A stretch of DNA of 64,000 bases, from contig NZ_CP070225.1 of the NCBI RefSeq assembly GCF_021631985.1, positions 4,526,001-4,590,000 on the forward strand, written 5' to 3'. Each line of letters opens with the position of its first letter. The first letter of the stretch is position 1. The stretch comes from Sandaracinus amylolyticus. GTDB lineage: Bacteria > Myxococcota_A > Polyangia > Polyangiales > Sandaracinaceae. Made by a program: the position numbers and the translations under genes. Positions 1-7,417 of the stretch are shown in pieces. The notes under the pieces were generated by a model. It made no database searches and was not told the DNA's origin. It saw only the letters and a program-made list of their open reading frames with translations.

Positions 1-568
1 CGACTTCCTTGCTCGACTGCCACGCTCGAAGGCGCTCCTCGAGATTGGTGGACGTCTGCAGCACACGATCGAGATCGTTCGTCGTGACCGGCTGCGTGCA
101 GGTGTCGCCCTCGCGCGCGAGGCAGAACTGGAATCCGTCGAGCCGCGCGCTCTGCTGCGCCTCGGCGGCGACGCGCGCACGCGCGAGATCGGGACGCGTC
201 TGGGGCGCGGACGCTGCGAGATAGAGCATCTGCCGCAGCTGGCGCACGGTCAGCGGATCGAGCTGGTCCTGCTGCTCGAGCAGTGCGCGCGCGCGGCGGA
301 TGACCTCGGCGTTGCCCGCGAACGCGGCGAACGCCGTGTCCGCGCCGGTGCGCTGGCCCGTGTGCTCCTCGGAGACGTCGGTCGCCGCGACCCACGCGGC
401 GCGCGCCGACTCGGTGTAGAGCGCGACGTAGATCGGATCGTAGAGCGCGAGCAGCTCGTCGGCCTGCGCCTGGGGCGAGAGGTCGGCCGCGCTGCGTGGG
501 GCGGGGGCGCTGCCGGCGCACGCGACGCTCGCGAGCGCCGCGATCACTGCGAAGAATCGTGAACGCAT
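1..568 (-). CDS. M2-family (ACE-like) peptidase, N-terminal part, runs off the left edge
   Basis: Reading leftward from the ATG at 568, the frame stays open to the window edge, giving at least 189 residues. The N-terminus is a lipoprotein-type signal: MRSRFFAVI, a hydrophobic stretch and then a Cys near residue 19. The remainder (LLALYDPIYVALYTESARA, then LRQMLYLAA, then LQTSTNLEERLRAWQSSKEV at the edge) resembles the helical N-terminal region of bacterial peptidyl-dipeptidases of family M2. The zinc-binding HExxH would lie beyond the window, so activity cannot be judged. The gene is divergent from the glutaredoxin-like gene, with about 70 bases between them. Family assignment is from remembered M2 sequences. 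Confidence 0.75.
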   Translation of the reverse strand, partial: MRSRFFAVIAALASVACAGSAPAPRSAADLSPQAQADELLALYDPIYVALYTESARAAWVAATDVSEEHTGQRTGADTAFAAFAGNAEVIRRARALLEQQDQLDPLTVRQLRQMLYLAASAPQTRPDLARARVAAEAQQSARLDGFQFCLAREGDTCTQPVTTNDLDRVLQTSTNLEERLRAWQSSKEV

Positions 569-639
569 GGCGCGCGAACTTGCCAACGCAGGATGGTGAA
601 GACAAGCACTGCGGGATTTTCTGCCACGGGGTGTGAGAG

Positions 640-1008
640 ATGCCGCGCGACGTGCTCGACGAGTCGAAGATCCATCCTGCAGTCCGCGAGAAGATCGCGA
701 CGCATCACCGCGACATCGTCGACGAGGTGAAGGCCGCCGTCGCGAAGCACGACGTGGTGGTGGTCGGGATGTCGCAGAACCCGAACCCGCGGCGCGCGCG
801 TGCGCTGCTCAAGAAGCTCGGGATCGAGCACGAGTACCTCGGCTACGGCAGCTATCTCTCGCTCTGGCGCCGCCGCAACGCGCTGAAGATGTGGACCGGC
901 TGGCCCACGTTCCCGATGGTGTTCGTGAAGGGCACGCTCGTCGGCGGGGCCGACGATCTCGAGAAGCTCGCGGAGAGCGGCGAGCTCGCGAAGATGCTCG
1001 GGCGCTGA
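640..1008 (+). CDS. glutaredoxin-fold protein without active-site cysteine
   Basis: A 122-residue protein resembling monothiol glutaredoxins (Grx4/GrxD type). The cis-Pro loop is present as WPTFPMVFVKGTLVGG near residues 87-102, followed by the family's closing DDLEKLAESGEL helix. Where a glutaredoxin has its CGFS or CPYC active site, this protein reads VVGMSQNPNPRRARALL, and there is no cysteine anywhere in the chain. It therefore cannot do thiol-disulfide chemistry or ligate an Fe-S cluster in the usual way. A binding or regulatory role is possible, but the substrate is unknown. It is divergent from the M2 peptidase gene and precedes lhr by 69 bases. Confidence 0.8.
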   Translation: MPRDVLDESKIHPAVREKIATHHRDIVDEVKAAVAKHDVVVVGMSQNPNPRRARALLKKLGIEHEYLGYGSYLSLWRRRNALKMWTGWPTFPMVFVKGTLVGGADDLEKLAESGELAKMLGR

Positions 1009-1039
1009 AGAGCCCGGACGCTCTCGTGCGAGCCCTGCG

Positions 1040-1074
1040 CTGAACACAGCGCTGAACACTGGTATGGTGTTCAG
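1040..1074 (+). promoter_or_regulatory. CTGAACAC half-site array upstream of lhr
   Basis: CTGAACAC occurs at 1040-1047 and again at 1052-1059. The second copy forms a perfect 8-bp inverted repeat with GTGTTCAG at 1067-1074 across a 7-base spacer, ending three bases before the lhr start codon. The GTTCAG core recalls sites reported for myxobacterial LexA, but spacing and flanks do not fit that consensus exactly. It looks like a repressor operator; the identity of the protein is inference. Confidence 0.5.
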
Positions 1075-1077
1075 TCC

Positions 1078-4000
1078 ATGTCCGCTCCGTCGTTCCATCC
1101 TGCGGTCCAGCGTTGGTTCGAGCGCGCGCTGGGCGCACCGACACCGCCGCAGCGCGAGGGCTGGGCCCACGTCGCGGCGGGGCGGCACGTCCTGATCGCA
1201 GCGCCCACTGGCTCGGGCAAGACGCTCGCCGCGTTCCTCGCGACGATCGACGCGCTCGTGCGCGAGTCGCGCGAGCACGCGCTGCCCGACGAGACGCGCG
1301 TGCTCTACGTCTCGCCGCTCAAGGCGCTGAGCCACGACATCGAGGTGAACCTGCGCGCGCCGCTCGAGGGCATCGACGCGGCGCTCGCGGAGCTCGGCGA
1401 AGGCGGACACGGGATCCGCGTCGGACTGCGCACCGGCGACACGCCCGCGAAGGAGCGCGCGAAGGCGAGCAAGCGCCCGCCGCACGTGTTCGTCACGACG
1501 CCCGAGTCGCTCGGGATCCTGCTCACGAGCGCGAGCGGGCGGCGGATGCTGAGCACGGTGCGCACCGTGATCGTCGACGAGATCCACGCCGTGGTCGGGA
1601 GCAAGCGCGGCGCGCACCTCGCGCTCTCGCTCGAGCGGCTCGTCGATCTGATCGGGGGACGGCTGCAGCGCGTGGGGCTCTCTGCGACGCAGAAGCCGAT
1701 CGAAGAGGTCGCGCGCTTCCTCGTGGGCACGGCGGGCGTGTCGAGCGAGGGCGTGCCCGACTGCGCGATCGTCGACGTCGGTCACGCGCGCACGATCGAT
1801 CTCGCGCTCGAGATGCCGGACTCGCCGCTCGAGGCGGTGATGGCGAACGACGTGTGGGGCGAGATCCACGCGCGCCTCGCGTCGCTGGTGCAGGCGCATC
1901 GCACGACGATCGTGTTCGTGCCGCAGCGTCGATTGTGCGAGCGGCTCGCGCGCGCGCTCGGGGAGATCCTGGGCGAGGACATGGTCGCGGCGCACCACGG
2001 ATCGATGTCGCGCGAGATGCGGCACGAGGCCGAGCACAAGCTGAAGCACGGCGAGGTGCGCTGCGTGATCGCGACGAGCTCGCTCGAGCTCGGCATCGAC
2101 GTGGGGCACGTCGATCTCGTGTGTCAGATCGGATCGCCGCGCGCGATCGCGGCGCTCCTGCAGCGCGTGGGGCGCAGCGGGCACTTCCTCGGCGGCGTGC
2201 CGAAGGGACGTCTCTTCCCGACGAGCCGCGACGATCTGGTCGAGTCGCTCGCGCTGCTCGATGCGATCGCGCGCGGAGAGCTCGACGCGGTGTGCGTGCC
2301 CGACGCACCGCTCGACGTGCTCGCGCAGCAGATCATCGCGGAGGTCGCGGGACGCGACGACGCGACCTCGATCGACGGGCTCTTCGAGACGACGCGGCGC
2401 GCATGGCCGTACCGCGCGATCGAGCGCGCATCGTTCGACGCGATCGTGAGCACGTTGGGCGATGCGTTCGGGGTGCGTCGCGGCCGGCGCGGCGCGAGCG
2501 TGCACGTCGATCTCGCGACGAACGTGCTGCGCCCGCGGCGCGGCGCGCGGCTGCTCGCGACGAGCTCGGGCGGCGCGATCCCCGACAACCAGAGCTACGA
2601 CGTGGTGCTCGAGCCCGAGGGCACGAAGCTCGGCAACATCCACGAGGACTTCGCGGTCGAGAGCATGCCGGGCGACATCTTCCAGCTCGGCACCGCGAGC
2701 TGGAAGATCGTGCGCGTGCAGCCCGGCGTGGTGCGCGTCGCCGACGCGAAGGGCCAGCCGCCCACCCTGCCCTTCTGGTTCGGCGAGGGACCGGCGCGCA
2801 CGCGCGAGCTCTCGACGTCGGTGACCCGTCTGGTCGGCGAGATCGATCGCGAGCTCGCGGCGAACGGACCGGCGCACGCGATCGATCGACTGCGCGCGAA
2901 GCTCGCGATCGCGCACGAGCCGGCGCGACAGGCGATCGAGTACCTCGACGAGGCGCGCGCCGCGCTCGGCGTGCTGCCCGACGGACGCACCGTGGTCGCA
3001 GAGCGTTTCTTCGACGAGGCCGCGAACACGCATCTCGTGCTTCACACGCGCTTCGGTGCGCGCGTGAACCGCGCGTGGGGCCTCGCGCTGCGCAAGGCGT
3101 TCTGCCGCAGCTTCGACTTCGAGCTCCAGGCGGCCGCGACCGACGACGCGATCGTGCTCTCGCTCGGACCGACCCACAGCTTCCCGCTCGACGAGGTGTT
3201 CGGGTTCCTCAAGAGCGGGCGCGCGGCGCACATGCTGACGCAGGCGGTGCTCGACGCGCCGCTCTTCGGGACGCGATGGCGCTGGGCCGCGACGATCTCG
3301 CTCGCAGTGCCGCGCAGCCGCGGCGGCAAGAAGAGCCCGCCGGCGCGACAGCGCATCGATGCCGAGGATCTGCTGAGCGTCGTGTTCCCCGATGCGCAGG
3401 CGTGCTTCGAGAACATCCAGGGCGAGCGCGAGGTGCCGGATCATCCGCTGGTGCACCAAGCGCTTCGCGACTGCCTCGAGGACGCGATGGACGTGCACGG
3501 CCTCGTCGACGTGCTGGCGCGGATCGAGCGCGGCGAGATCACGTGCATCGCGCGCGATCTGCCGCAGCCGTCCGCGCTCGCAGCGGAGATCCTCGGTGCG
3601 CGGCCGTGGGCGTACCTCGACGACGCGCCGCTCGAGGAGCGACGCACGCAAGCGGTGATGATGCGTCGCCTCGACGATCGCGCGCGGCTGCGCGATCTCG
3701 CGGCGCTCGATCCCGACGCGATCGCGCGGGTGCGCGAGGAAGCGTGGCCCGATCCGCGCGACGCGGACGAGCTGCACGACGCGCTCGGCACGCTCGGTTG
3801 GATGCGCGACGAGGAGATCGCGCGCGTCGATCGTGATGGATCGTGGCGCGCGTCGCTGGCGCGTGAAGGACGCGTGACGCGCCTCGCGCTCGGGGTATGG
3901 GTCGCGGCGGAGCGGCTCGCGGAGTTCCGCGCGATCCACGCGAACGCGCTGTGGTCGCCGGCGATCGCGATCCCGAGCGCGCACGCGTCGCGCACGATCG

Positions 4001-5331
4001 AGCGCGAGCACGCGCTGCGCGAGCTGGTGCGGAGCCGGCTCGAGGGCGTGGGGCCGGTGCGCGCATCGGTGCTCGCGGCCGACCTCGCGGTGAGCGAGGG
4101 CGACGTCGACGGCGCGCTGCACGCGCTCGAGGCCGAGGGCTTCGTGATGCGCGGGAGGTTCGAGACGCAAGACGCGCTCGAGTGGTGCGAGCGTCGCCTG
4201 CTCGCGCGCATCCATCGCGCGACGGTCGAGACGCTGCGGCGCGCGATCGAGCCGGTGACGACCGCGGACTATCTCCGCTTCCTCTTCGAGTGGCAGCACG
4301 TCGCGCCGGGATCGCGGCTCTCGGGCGACGATGCGGTGCACACGATCGTGCAGCAGCTCGAGGGGTTCGAGGCGCCCGCGGGGGCGTGGGAGGAAGAGCT
4401 CCTCGCGTCGCGGGCGATCGGCGAGGTCGGGCGCTCGCTCGATGCGCTGTGTCTCTCGGGTCGTGTCGCGTGGGCGCGCGGAGGAGCTCCGACGCTCGAT
4501 CAGGATCGGGTGCCCGCGCCGGTGCGCGCGACGCGCGTGGTGCTGCTCGATCGTGGTCGGCTCGAGACGTGGGCCGCGGTGCGCCCGGCGTGGCCCTCGT
4601 TGCCCGAGGCATCACGCGCGGCGCGCGAGATCGAGCGCGTGCTCGATGCGCGCGGTGCGTCGTTCTTCCACGAGCTCGAGCGCGCGACGGGGCTCGATCG
4701 CGGCGCGGTGGAGGCCGGCCTCGCAGAGCTGGTCGCGCGGGGCGCAGTGAGCTCGGACGCGTGGAGCGGCCTGCGCGCGCTGATCGCGCCCCAGGCCGAG
4801 CGCGGCATCGAGAGCGTGACGACGGCGCGGCGCCGAGGGCCTTCGCTCTCCGCGATGGAGTCGGCCGGCCGATGGTCGCTGGTGCGCACCGCGGGCGCGC
4901 GCGACGGAGAGCGCGTCGACGAGCACGCGGTCGAAGAAGTCGCGCGCGTGCTGCTCGCGCGCTGGGGCGTGATCGTGCGGCGAGTGCTGGAGCGCGAGGG
5001 CATGGCGCCGCCGTGGCGCGAGCTGGTGCGGGTGCTGCGCCGGCTCGAGGCGCGCGGCGAGATCCGCGGAGGACGCTTCGTCGCAGGCCAGAGCGGCGAG
5101 CAGTTCGCGCTGCCCGAGGCACTGGAGAAGCTGCGCGAGGTGCGGCGCAAGCCGGGGCGCGGCGACGCGATCACGATCAGCGCGATCGATCCGCTCAACC
5201 TCGTGGGCATCCTCACGCCGGGCGCGCGCGTCCCCGCGATCGCGTCGCATCGCATCGTGTGGTGCGACGGAGTGCCGTTCGCGGTGCGTGATGGACAAGG
5301 CGTGCGCGCGATGGCCGAGGGGGCGGCATGA
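1078..5331 (+). CDS. lhr: Lhr-type large superfamily 2 ATP-dependent helicase
   Basis: A 1417-residue protein with the Lhr layout. Two RecA-like helicase domains come first: Walker A APTGSGKT at residues 42-49, motif II DEIH at 167-170, and the VGRSGHFLGG motif VI region near 365. They are followed by a winged-helix/Lhr core and a long C-terminal extension ending in VPAIASHRIVWCDGVPFAV. The length matches the long bacterial Lhr form. Known Lhr proteins are 3'-to-5' ssDNA-dependent translocases and helicases linked to DNA repair, induced by mitomycin C in mycobacteria. The ATG lies right behind an inverted repeat, and the stop overlaps the next start as ATGA. A long antisense open frame across this gene is a composition artefact. 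Confidence 0.95.
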   Translation: MSAPSFHPAVQRWFERALGAPTPPQREGWAHVAAGRHVLIAAPTGSGKTLAAFLATIDALVRESREHALPDETRVLYVSPLKALSHDIEVNLRAPLEGIDAALAELGEGGHGIRVGLRTGDTPAKERAKASKRPPHVFVTTPESLGILLTSASGRRMLSTVRTVIVDEIHAVVGSKRGAHLALSLERLVDLIGGRLQRVGLSATQKPIEEVARFLVGTAGVSSEGVPDCAIVDVGHARTIDLALEMPDSPLEAVMANDVWGEIHARLASLVQAHRTTIVFVPQRRLCERLARALGEILGEDMVAAHHGSMSREMRHEAEHKLKHGEVRCVIATSSLELGIDVGHVDLVCQIGSPRAIAALLQRVGRSGHFLGGVPKGRLFPTSRDDLVESLALLDAIARGELDAVCVPDAPLDVLAQQIIAEVAGRDDATSIDGLFETTRRAWPYRAIERASFDAIVSTLGDAFGVRRGRRGASVHVDLATNVLRPRRGARLLATSSGGAIPDNQSYDVVLEPEGTKLGNIHEDFAVESMPGDIFQLGTASWKIVRVQPGVVRVADAKGQPPTLPFWFGEGPARTRELSTSVTRLVGEIDRELAANGPAHAIDRLRAKLAIAHEPARQAIEYLDEARAALGVLPDGRTVVAERFFDEAANTHLVLHTRFGARVNRAWGLALRKAFCRSFDFELQAAATDDAIVLSLGPTHSFPLDEVFGFLKSGRAAHMLTQAVLDAPLFGTRWRWAATISLAVPRSRGGKKSPPARQRIDAEDLLSVVFPDAQACFENIQGEREVPDHPLVHQALRDCLEDAMDVHGLVDVLARIERGEITCIARDLPQPSALAAEILGARPWAYLDDAPLEERRTQAVMMRRLDDRARLRDLAALDPDAIARVREEAWPDPRDADELHDALGTLGWMRDEEIARVDRDGSWRASLAREGRVTRLALGVWVAAERLAEFRAIHANALWSPAIAIPSAHASRTIEREHALRELVRSRLEGVGPVRASVLAADLAVSEGDVDGALHALEAEGFVMRGRFETQDALEWCERRLLARIHRATVETLRRAIEPVTTADYLRFLFEWQHVAPGSRLSGDDAVHTIVQQLEGFEAPAGAWEEELLASRAIGEVGRSLDALCLSGRVAWARGGAPTLDQDRVPAPVRATRVVLLDRGRLETWAAVRPAWPSLPEASRAAREIERVLDARGASFFHELERATGLDRGAVEAGLAELVARGAVSSDAWSGLRALIAPQAERGIESVTTARRRGPSLSAMESAGRWSLVRTAGARDGERVDEHAVEEVARVLLARWGVIVRRVLEREGMAPPWRELVRVLRRLEARGEIRGGRFVAGQSGEQFALPEALEKLREVRRKPGRGDAITISAIDPLNLVGILTPGARVPAIASHRIVWCDGVPFAVRDGQGVRAMAEGAA

Positions 5332-5573
5332 GCGATCCGATCGACGGCGCGTCGCACGTCCCGCTCGGCGAGGGCCTCGTGGTCCGACGGTTGCGTATGC
5401 AACCGTCGGACATCGTGCGGCTGCGCGGGATCCTCGCGGGCTACGACGGGCTGGCGAGCGCGCATGGAGATCGCACCGGCGTGGTGGTGCTGGTGACGAC
5501 GACGGATCGCGAGGCCGAGCTCGACGAATGGCTCGAGGACGTCGCGCGCGAGATCGACCTCGAGATCCTCTAG
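5328..5573 (+). CDS. small DUF4911-like protein coupled to lhr
   Basis: An 81-residue protein whose ATG overlaps the lhr stop (ATGA), so it is probably translated by coupling. The body (VVRRLRMQPSDIVRLRGILAGYDG, then a beta strand VVVLVTTTDREAELDEWLEDVAREI) resembles the short deltaproteobacterial DUF4911 family as I remember it. That family has no known activity. There is no signal peptide or membrane segment, so it should be cytoplasmic. The C-terminal acidic helix and the pairing with lhr suggest, but do not show, a role alongside the helicase. Confidence 0.7.
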   Translation: MSDPIDGASHVPLGEGLVVRRLRMQPSDIVRLRGILAGYDGLASAHGDRTGVVVLVTTTDREAELDEWLEDVAREIDLEIL

Positions 5574-6193
5574 GCCGGTGGGATCCGCGCGATCCGGTAG
5601 TAGCCGAGCGGCCCGTCCTCGATCGTGCGCGCGTGACGCTCGAGCACGCCGGACGGCAGGGGCGTGACGTGGAACGCCTCTAGCCAGGCGCGCAGCGCCG
5701 GCGCGAGCGGGCCGCGCAATCCACGCAGATCGCCGAAGTCGACGACCACGATCTCACCGCGCGGCGAGACCATCTCGCGCGCGTTCTCGATCGCGCGCTC
5801 GACGTCCTGGACCATCGAGAGCGTGTACGAGACGAGCACGCGATCGGGCGGTGCACCGAGGAGCTCGCGGTACTCGGCGTCCTCGGCGAAGCCCTCTTCG
5901 AAGATCGCCCACGGACAGCGAGCGCGCGCGCGCTCGAGCATGGCGCTCGAGGCCTCGATGCCTCCGTAGAGCGCGACGGGGCGCTCGGCGTGCAGCTTGC
6001 GCAGGTTGCGGCCGGTGCCGGGCCCGATCTCGACGAGCCTGTTCCACGGCTCGCGCAGGAGCTGGTCGATCACCCGGTCGCGACCGAGCAGGTAGTAGCG
6101 GCGCGTGACGTCGTACACGTCGCGCGCCCAGCCGTAGTACGCGTCGAGGAAGCGCTTGTGGTCGTCGCGCGAGACCGGCGAGACGATCTCCAT
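5570..6193 (-). CDS. btaB: BtaB-like SAM-dependent N-methyltransferase
   Basis: A 207-residue class I methyltransferase. The SAM-binding motif I is LVEIGPGTGRNLRKL near residues 53-67, preceded by HKRFLDAYYGWARDVYDVTRRYYLLGRD, which is the typical BtaB/PmtA-type N-terminus. In characterised systems BtaB trimethylates diacylglyceryl-homoserine to the betaine lipid DGTS. The start codon shares one base with the stop of the upstream btaA gene (TGATG), supporting a two-gene operon. The function call leans on that pairing; alone it could be another phospholipid N-methyltransferase. It converges on the small gene ending at 5573. Confidence 0.82.
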   Translation of the reverse strand: MEIVSPVSRDDHKRFLDAYYGWARDVYDVTRRYYLLGRDRVIDQLLREPWNRLVEIGPGTGRNLRKLHAERPVALYGGIEASSAMLERARARCPWAIFEEGFAEDAEYRELLGAPPDRVLVSYTLSMVQDVERAIENAREMVSPRGEIVVVDFGDLRGLRGPLAPALRAWLEAFHVTPLPSGVLERHARTIEDGPLGYYRIARIPPA

Positions 6194-7323
6194 CAGTGCG
6201 CCACCTGGTAGAAGCGCACCGCGCGGTACTGGCGAGAGCGATCGGCCTGCGTCGCGTGCTCGGTGCGGTCGCGCAGCGGGACGAACCGACGCTCGTACCC
6301 GAGGCGCGTCGCCATGCACTCGTCCTCGACCGAGCGGTACAGCACGATCGCGCCGTCCTCGCTGGTCCGGAGGATCTCGTCGAGCAGCTGGCGCTGCGTG
6401 CGCTCCGGCATCCAGTCGGGCGCGTCGCAGAGCGTGTAGTGCGTGTAGGAGCGCTGCGGCGAGCGCTCGAGCACGTCGAAGAGGTTCGCGCGGTGGTAGC
6501 GCACCTCGGTGCTCGCCTCGATCGAGCGCGCGTGACGATCGGGCCGCAGGTAGGGCGGCACCGCGTCGGTGGTGCGCTCGTGATCGAAGTGCCCCGCGAT
6601 CGCCCACCAGATGAACCAGTTCGTCGCGACGTCGGTGCGCGCGAGGCGACGCAGGTGATCGAGCACGAACGCCGCGAGATCGGGCGAGTCCTCGGTCGCG
6701 AGGATGCGATCGCGCTGCGAGAAGTTGATGCCGAGCGCGACGAGCTGCGCGGGCGACGAGAAGTACGCGCGCGCGAGCGGGCTCAGCAGCACCGGCGCGA
6801 TGTGATCGTCGACCGCGGCGACGCGCTCGTCGGGAGACAGGCGCATCGCCCAGCGCAGCCAGTCGGCGTCGAGCCCGGTGAAGCGCCGGAACGCGCCGAG
6901 CATCACGGCGGTGAGGCCCTCGCGGTACACGCTGCGGTCGAAGCGGCCGTGGTGGCGCGACCAGTAGCGCTGCATCCACGAGGGCATCGTGCGCGCGAGC
7001 TGCGCGATCGTGCGCTCGGGATCGGGCTGCCACCCGCGCCCGCAGAGATCGTAGAAGCGCGAGTACGATCGCATCGTCTTCGCCGCGGTGCACTTCAGCG
7101 CGGTGAGCGCGAGGTGGTGCGGGTTGATGTCGACGGCATCGATCGACCGCGGATCGCGGCTCAACATGCCCGCGACGCCGCAGCCCGCACCGGTGATCGA
7201 GAGCACGCGCGAGCGCTCGTCGATCCCGAGGTGCGTCTCGTCGACCTCCGCGTCCTCGAACAGGATGTTGTAGACGAACAGGCGCTGGAACGTGTGCTCG
7301 AAGGCGACGTCGCGGAGCTGCAT
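6193..7323 (-). CDS. btaA: BtaA-like SAM:diacylglycerol 3-amino-3-carboxypropyltransferase
   Basis: A 376-residue protein of the DUF3419/BtaA family. It opens with the characteristic FQRLFVYNILFEDAEVDE and the SAM site VLSITGAGCGVAGMLSRDP, then AVDINPHHLALTALK. In Rhodobacter-type systems BtaA transfers the aminocarboxypropyl group of SAM to diacylglycerol, giving the DGHS precursor of betaine lipids. The ATG at 7323 has a strong AGGAGG ribosome-binding site. It is followed directly by btaB. Upstream lie two phased direct repeats (7367-7403). In alphaproteobacteria these genes respond to phosphate starvation; that may apply here but is inference. Confidence 0.85.
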   Translation of the reverse strand: MQLRDVAFEHTFQRLFVYNILFEDAEVDETHLGIDERSRVLSITGAGCGVAGMLSRDPRSIDAVDINPHHLALTALKCTAAKTMRSYSRFYDLCGRGWQPDPERTIAQLARTMPSWMQRYWSRHHGRFDRSVYREGLTAVMLGAFRRFTGLDADWLRWAMRLSPDERVAAVDDHIAPVLLSPLARAYFSSPAQLVALGINFSQRDRILATEDSPDLAAFVLDHLRRLARTDVATNWFIWWAIAGHFDHERTTDAVPPYLRPDRHARSIEASTEVRYHRANLFDVLERSPQRSYTHYTLCDAPDWMPERTQRQLLDEILRTSEDGAIVLYRSVEDECMATRLGYERRFVPLRDRTEHATQADRSRQYRAVRFYQVAH

Positions 7324-7366
7324 CGGCCCCTCCTCTCTCTCGACCTCGCATGGCTATCGCGCGTGC

Positions 7367-7403
7367 GTGAATCGCGGATGGCGCGGATGTGAATCGCGAA
7401 TGG
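7367..7403. promoter_or_regulatory. two 15-bp direct repeats, 22 bp apart, upstream of btaAB
   Basis: GTGAATCGCGGATGG at 7367-7381 recurs as GTGAATCGCGAATGG at 7389-7403, differing by one base. The repeats lie 44-80 bases before the btaA start, where an activator would bind. A 22-bp period is two helical turns and recalls the phasing of PHO boxes, although the sequence does not match the enterobacterial PHO consensus. Confidence 0.4.
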
Positions 7404-7417
7404 AGCGTGCGTGAGGA

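Noticed and set aside
1040-1074. A textbook LexA box
   Set aside because: The half-sites carry GTTCAG, but the spacing and flanking bases do not fit the reported myxobacterial or Gram-positive consensus, so it is kept only as an unassigned operator.
544-4341. A 1265-codon open frame antisense to lhr
   Set aside because: It is Arg/Leu/His/Glu low-complexity translation typical of the complement of GC-rich coding DNA, with no domain, while lhr on the other strand has complete helicase motifs.
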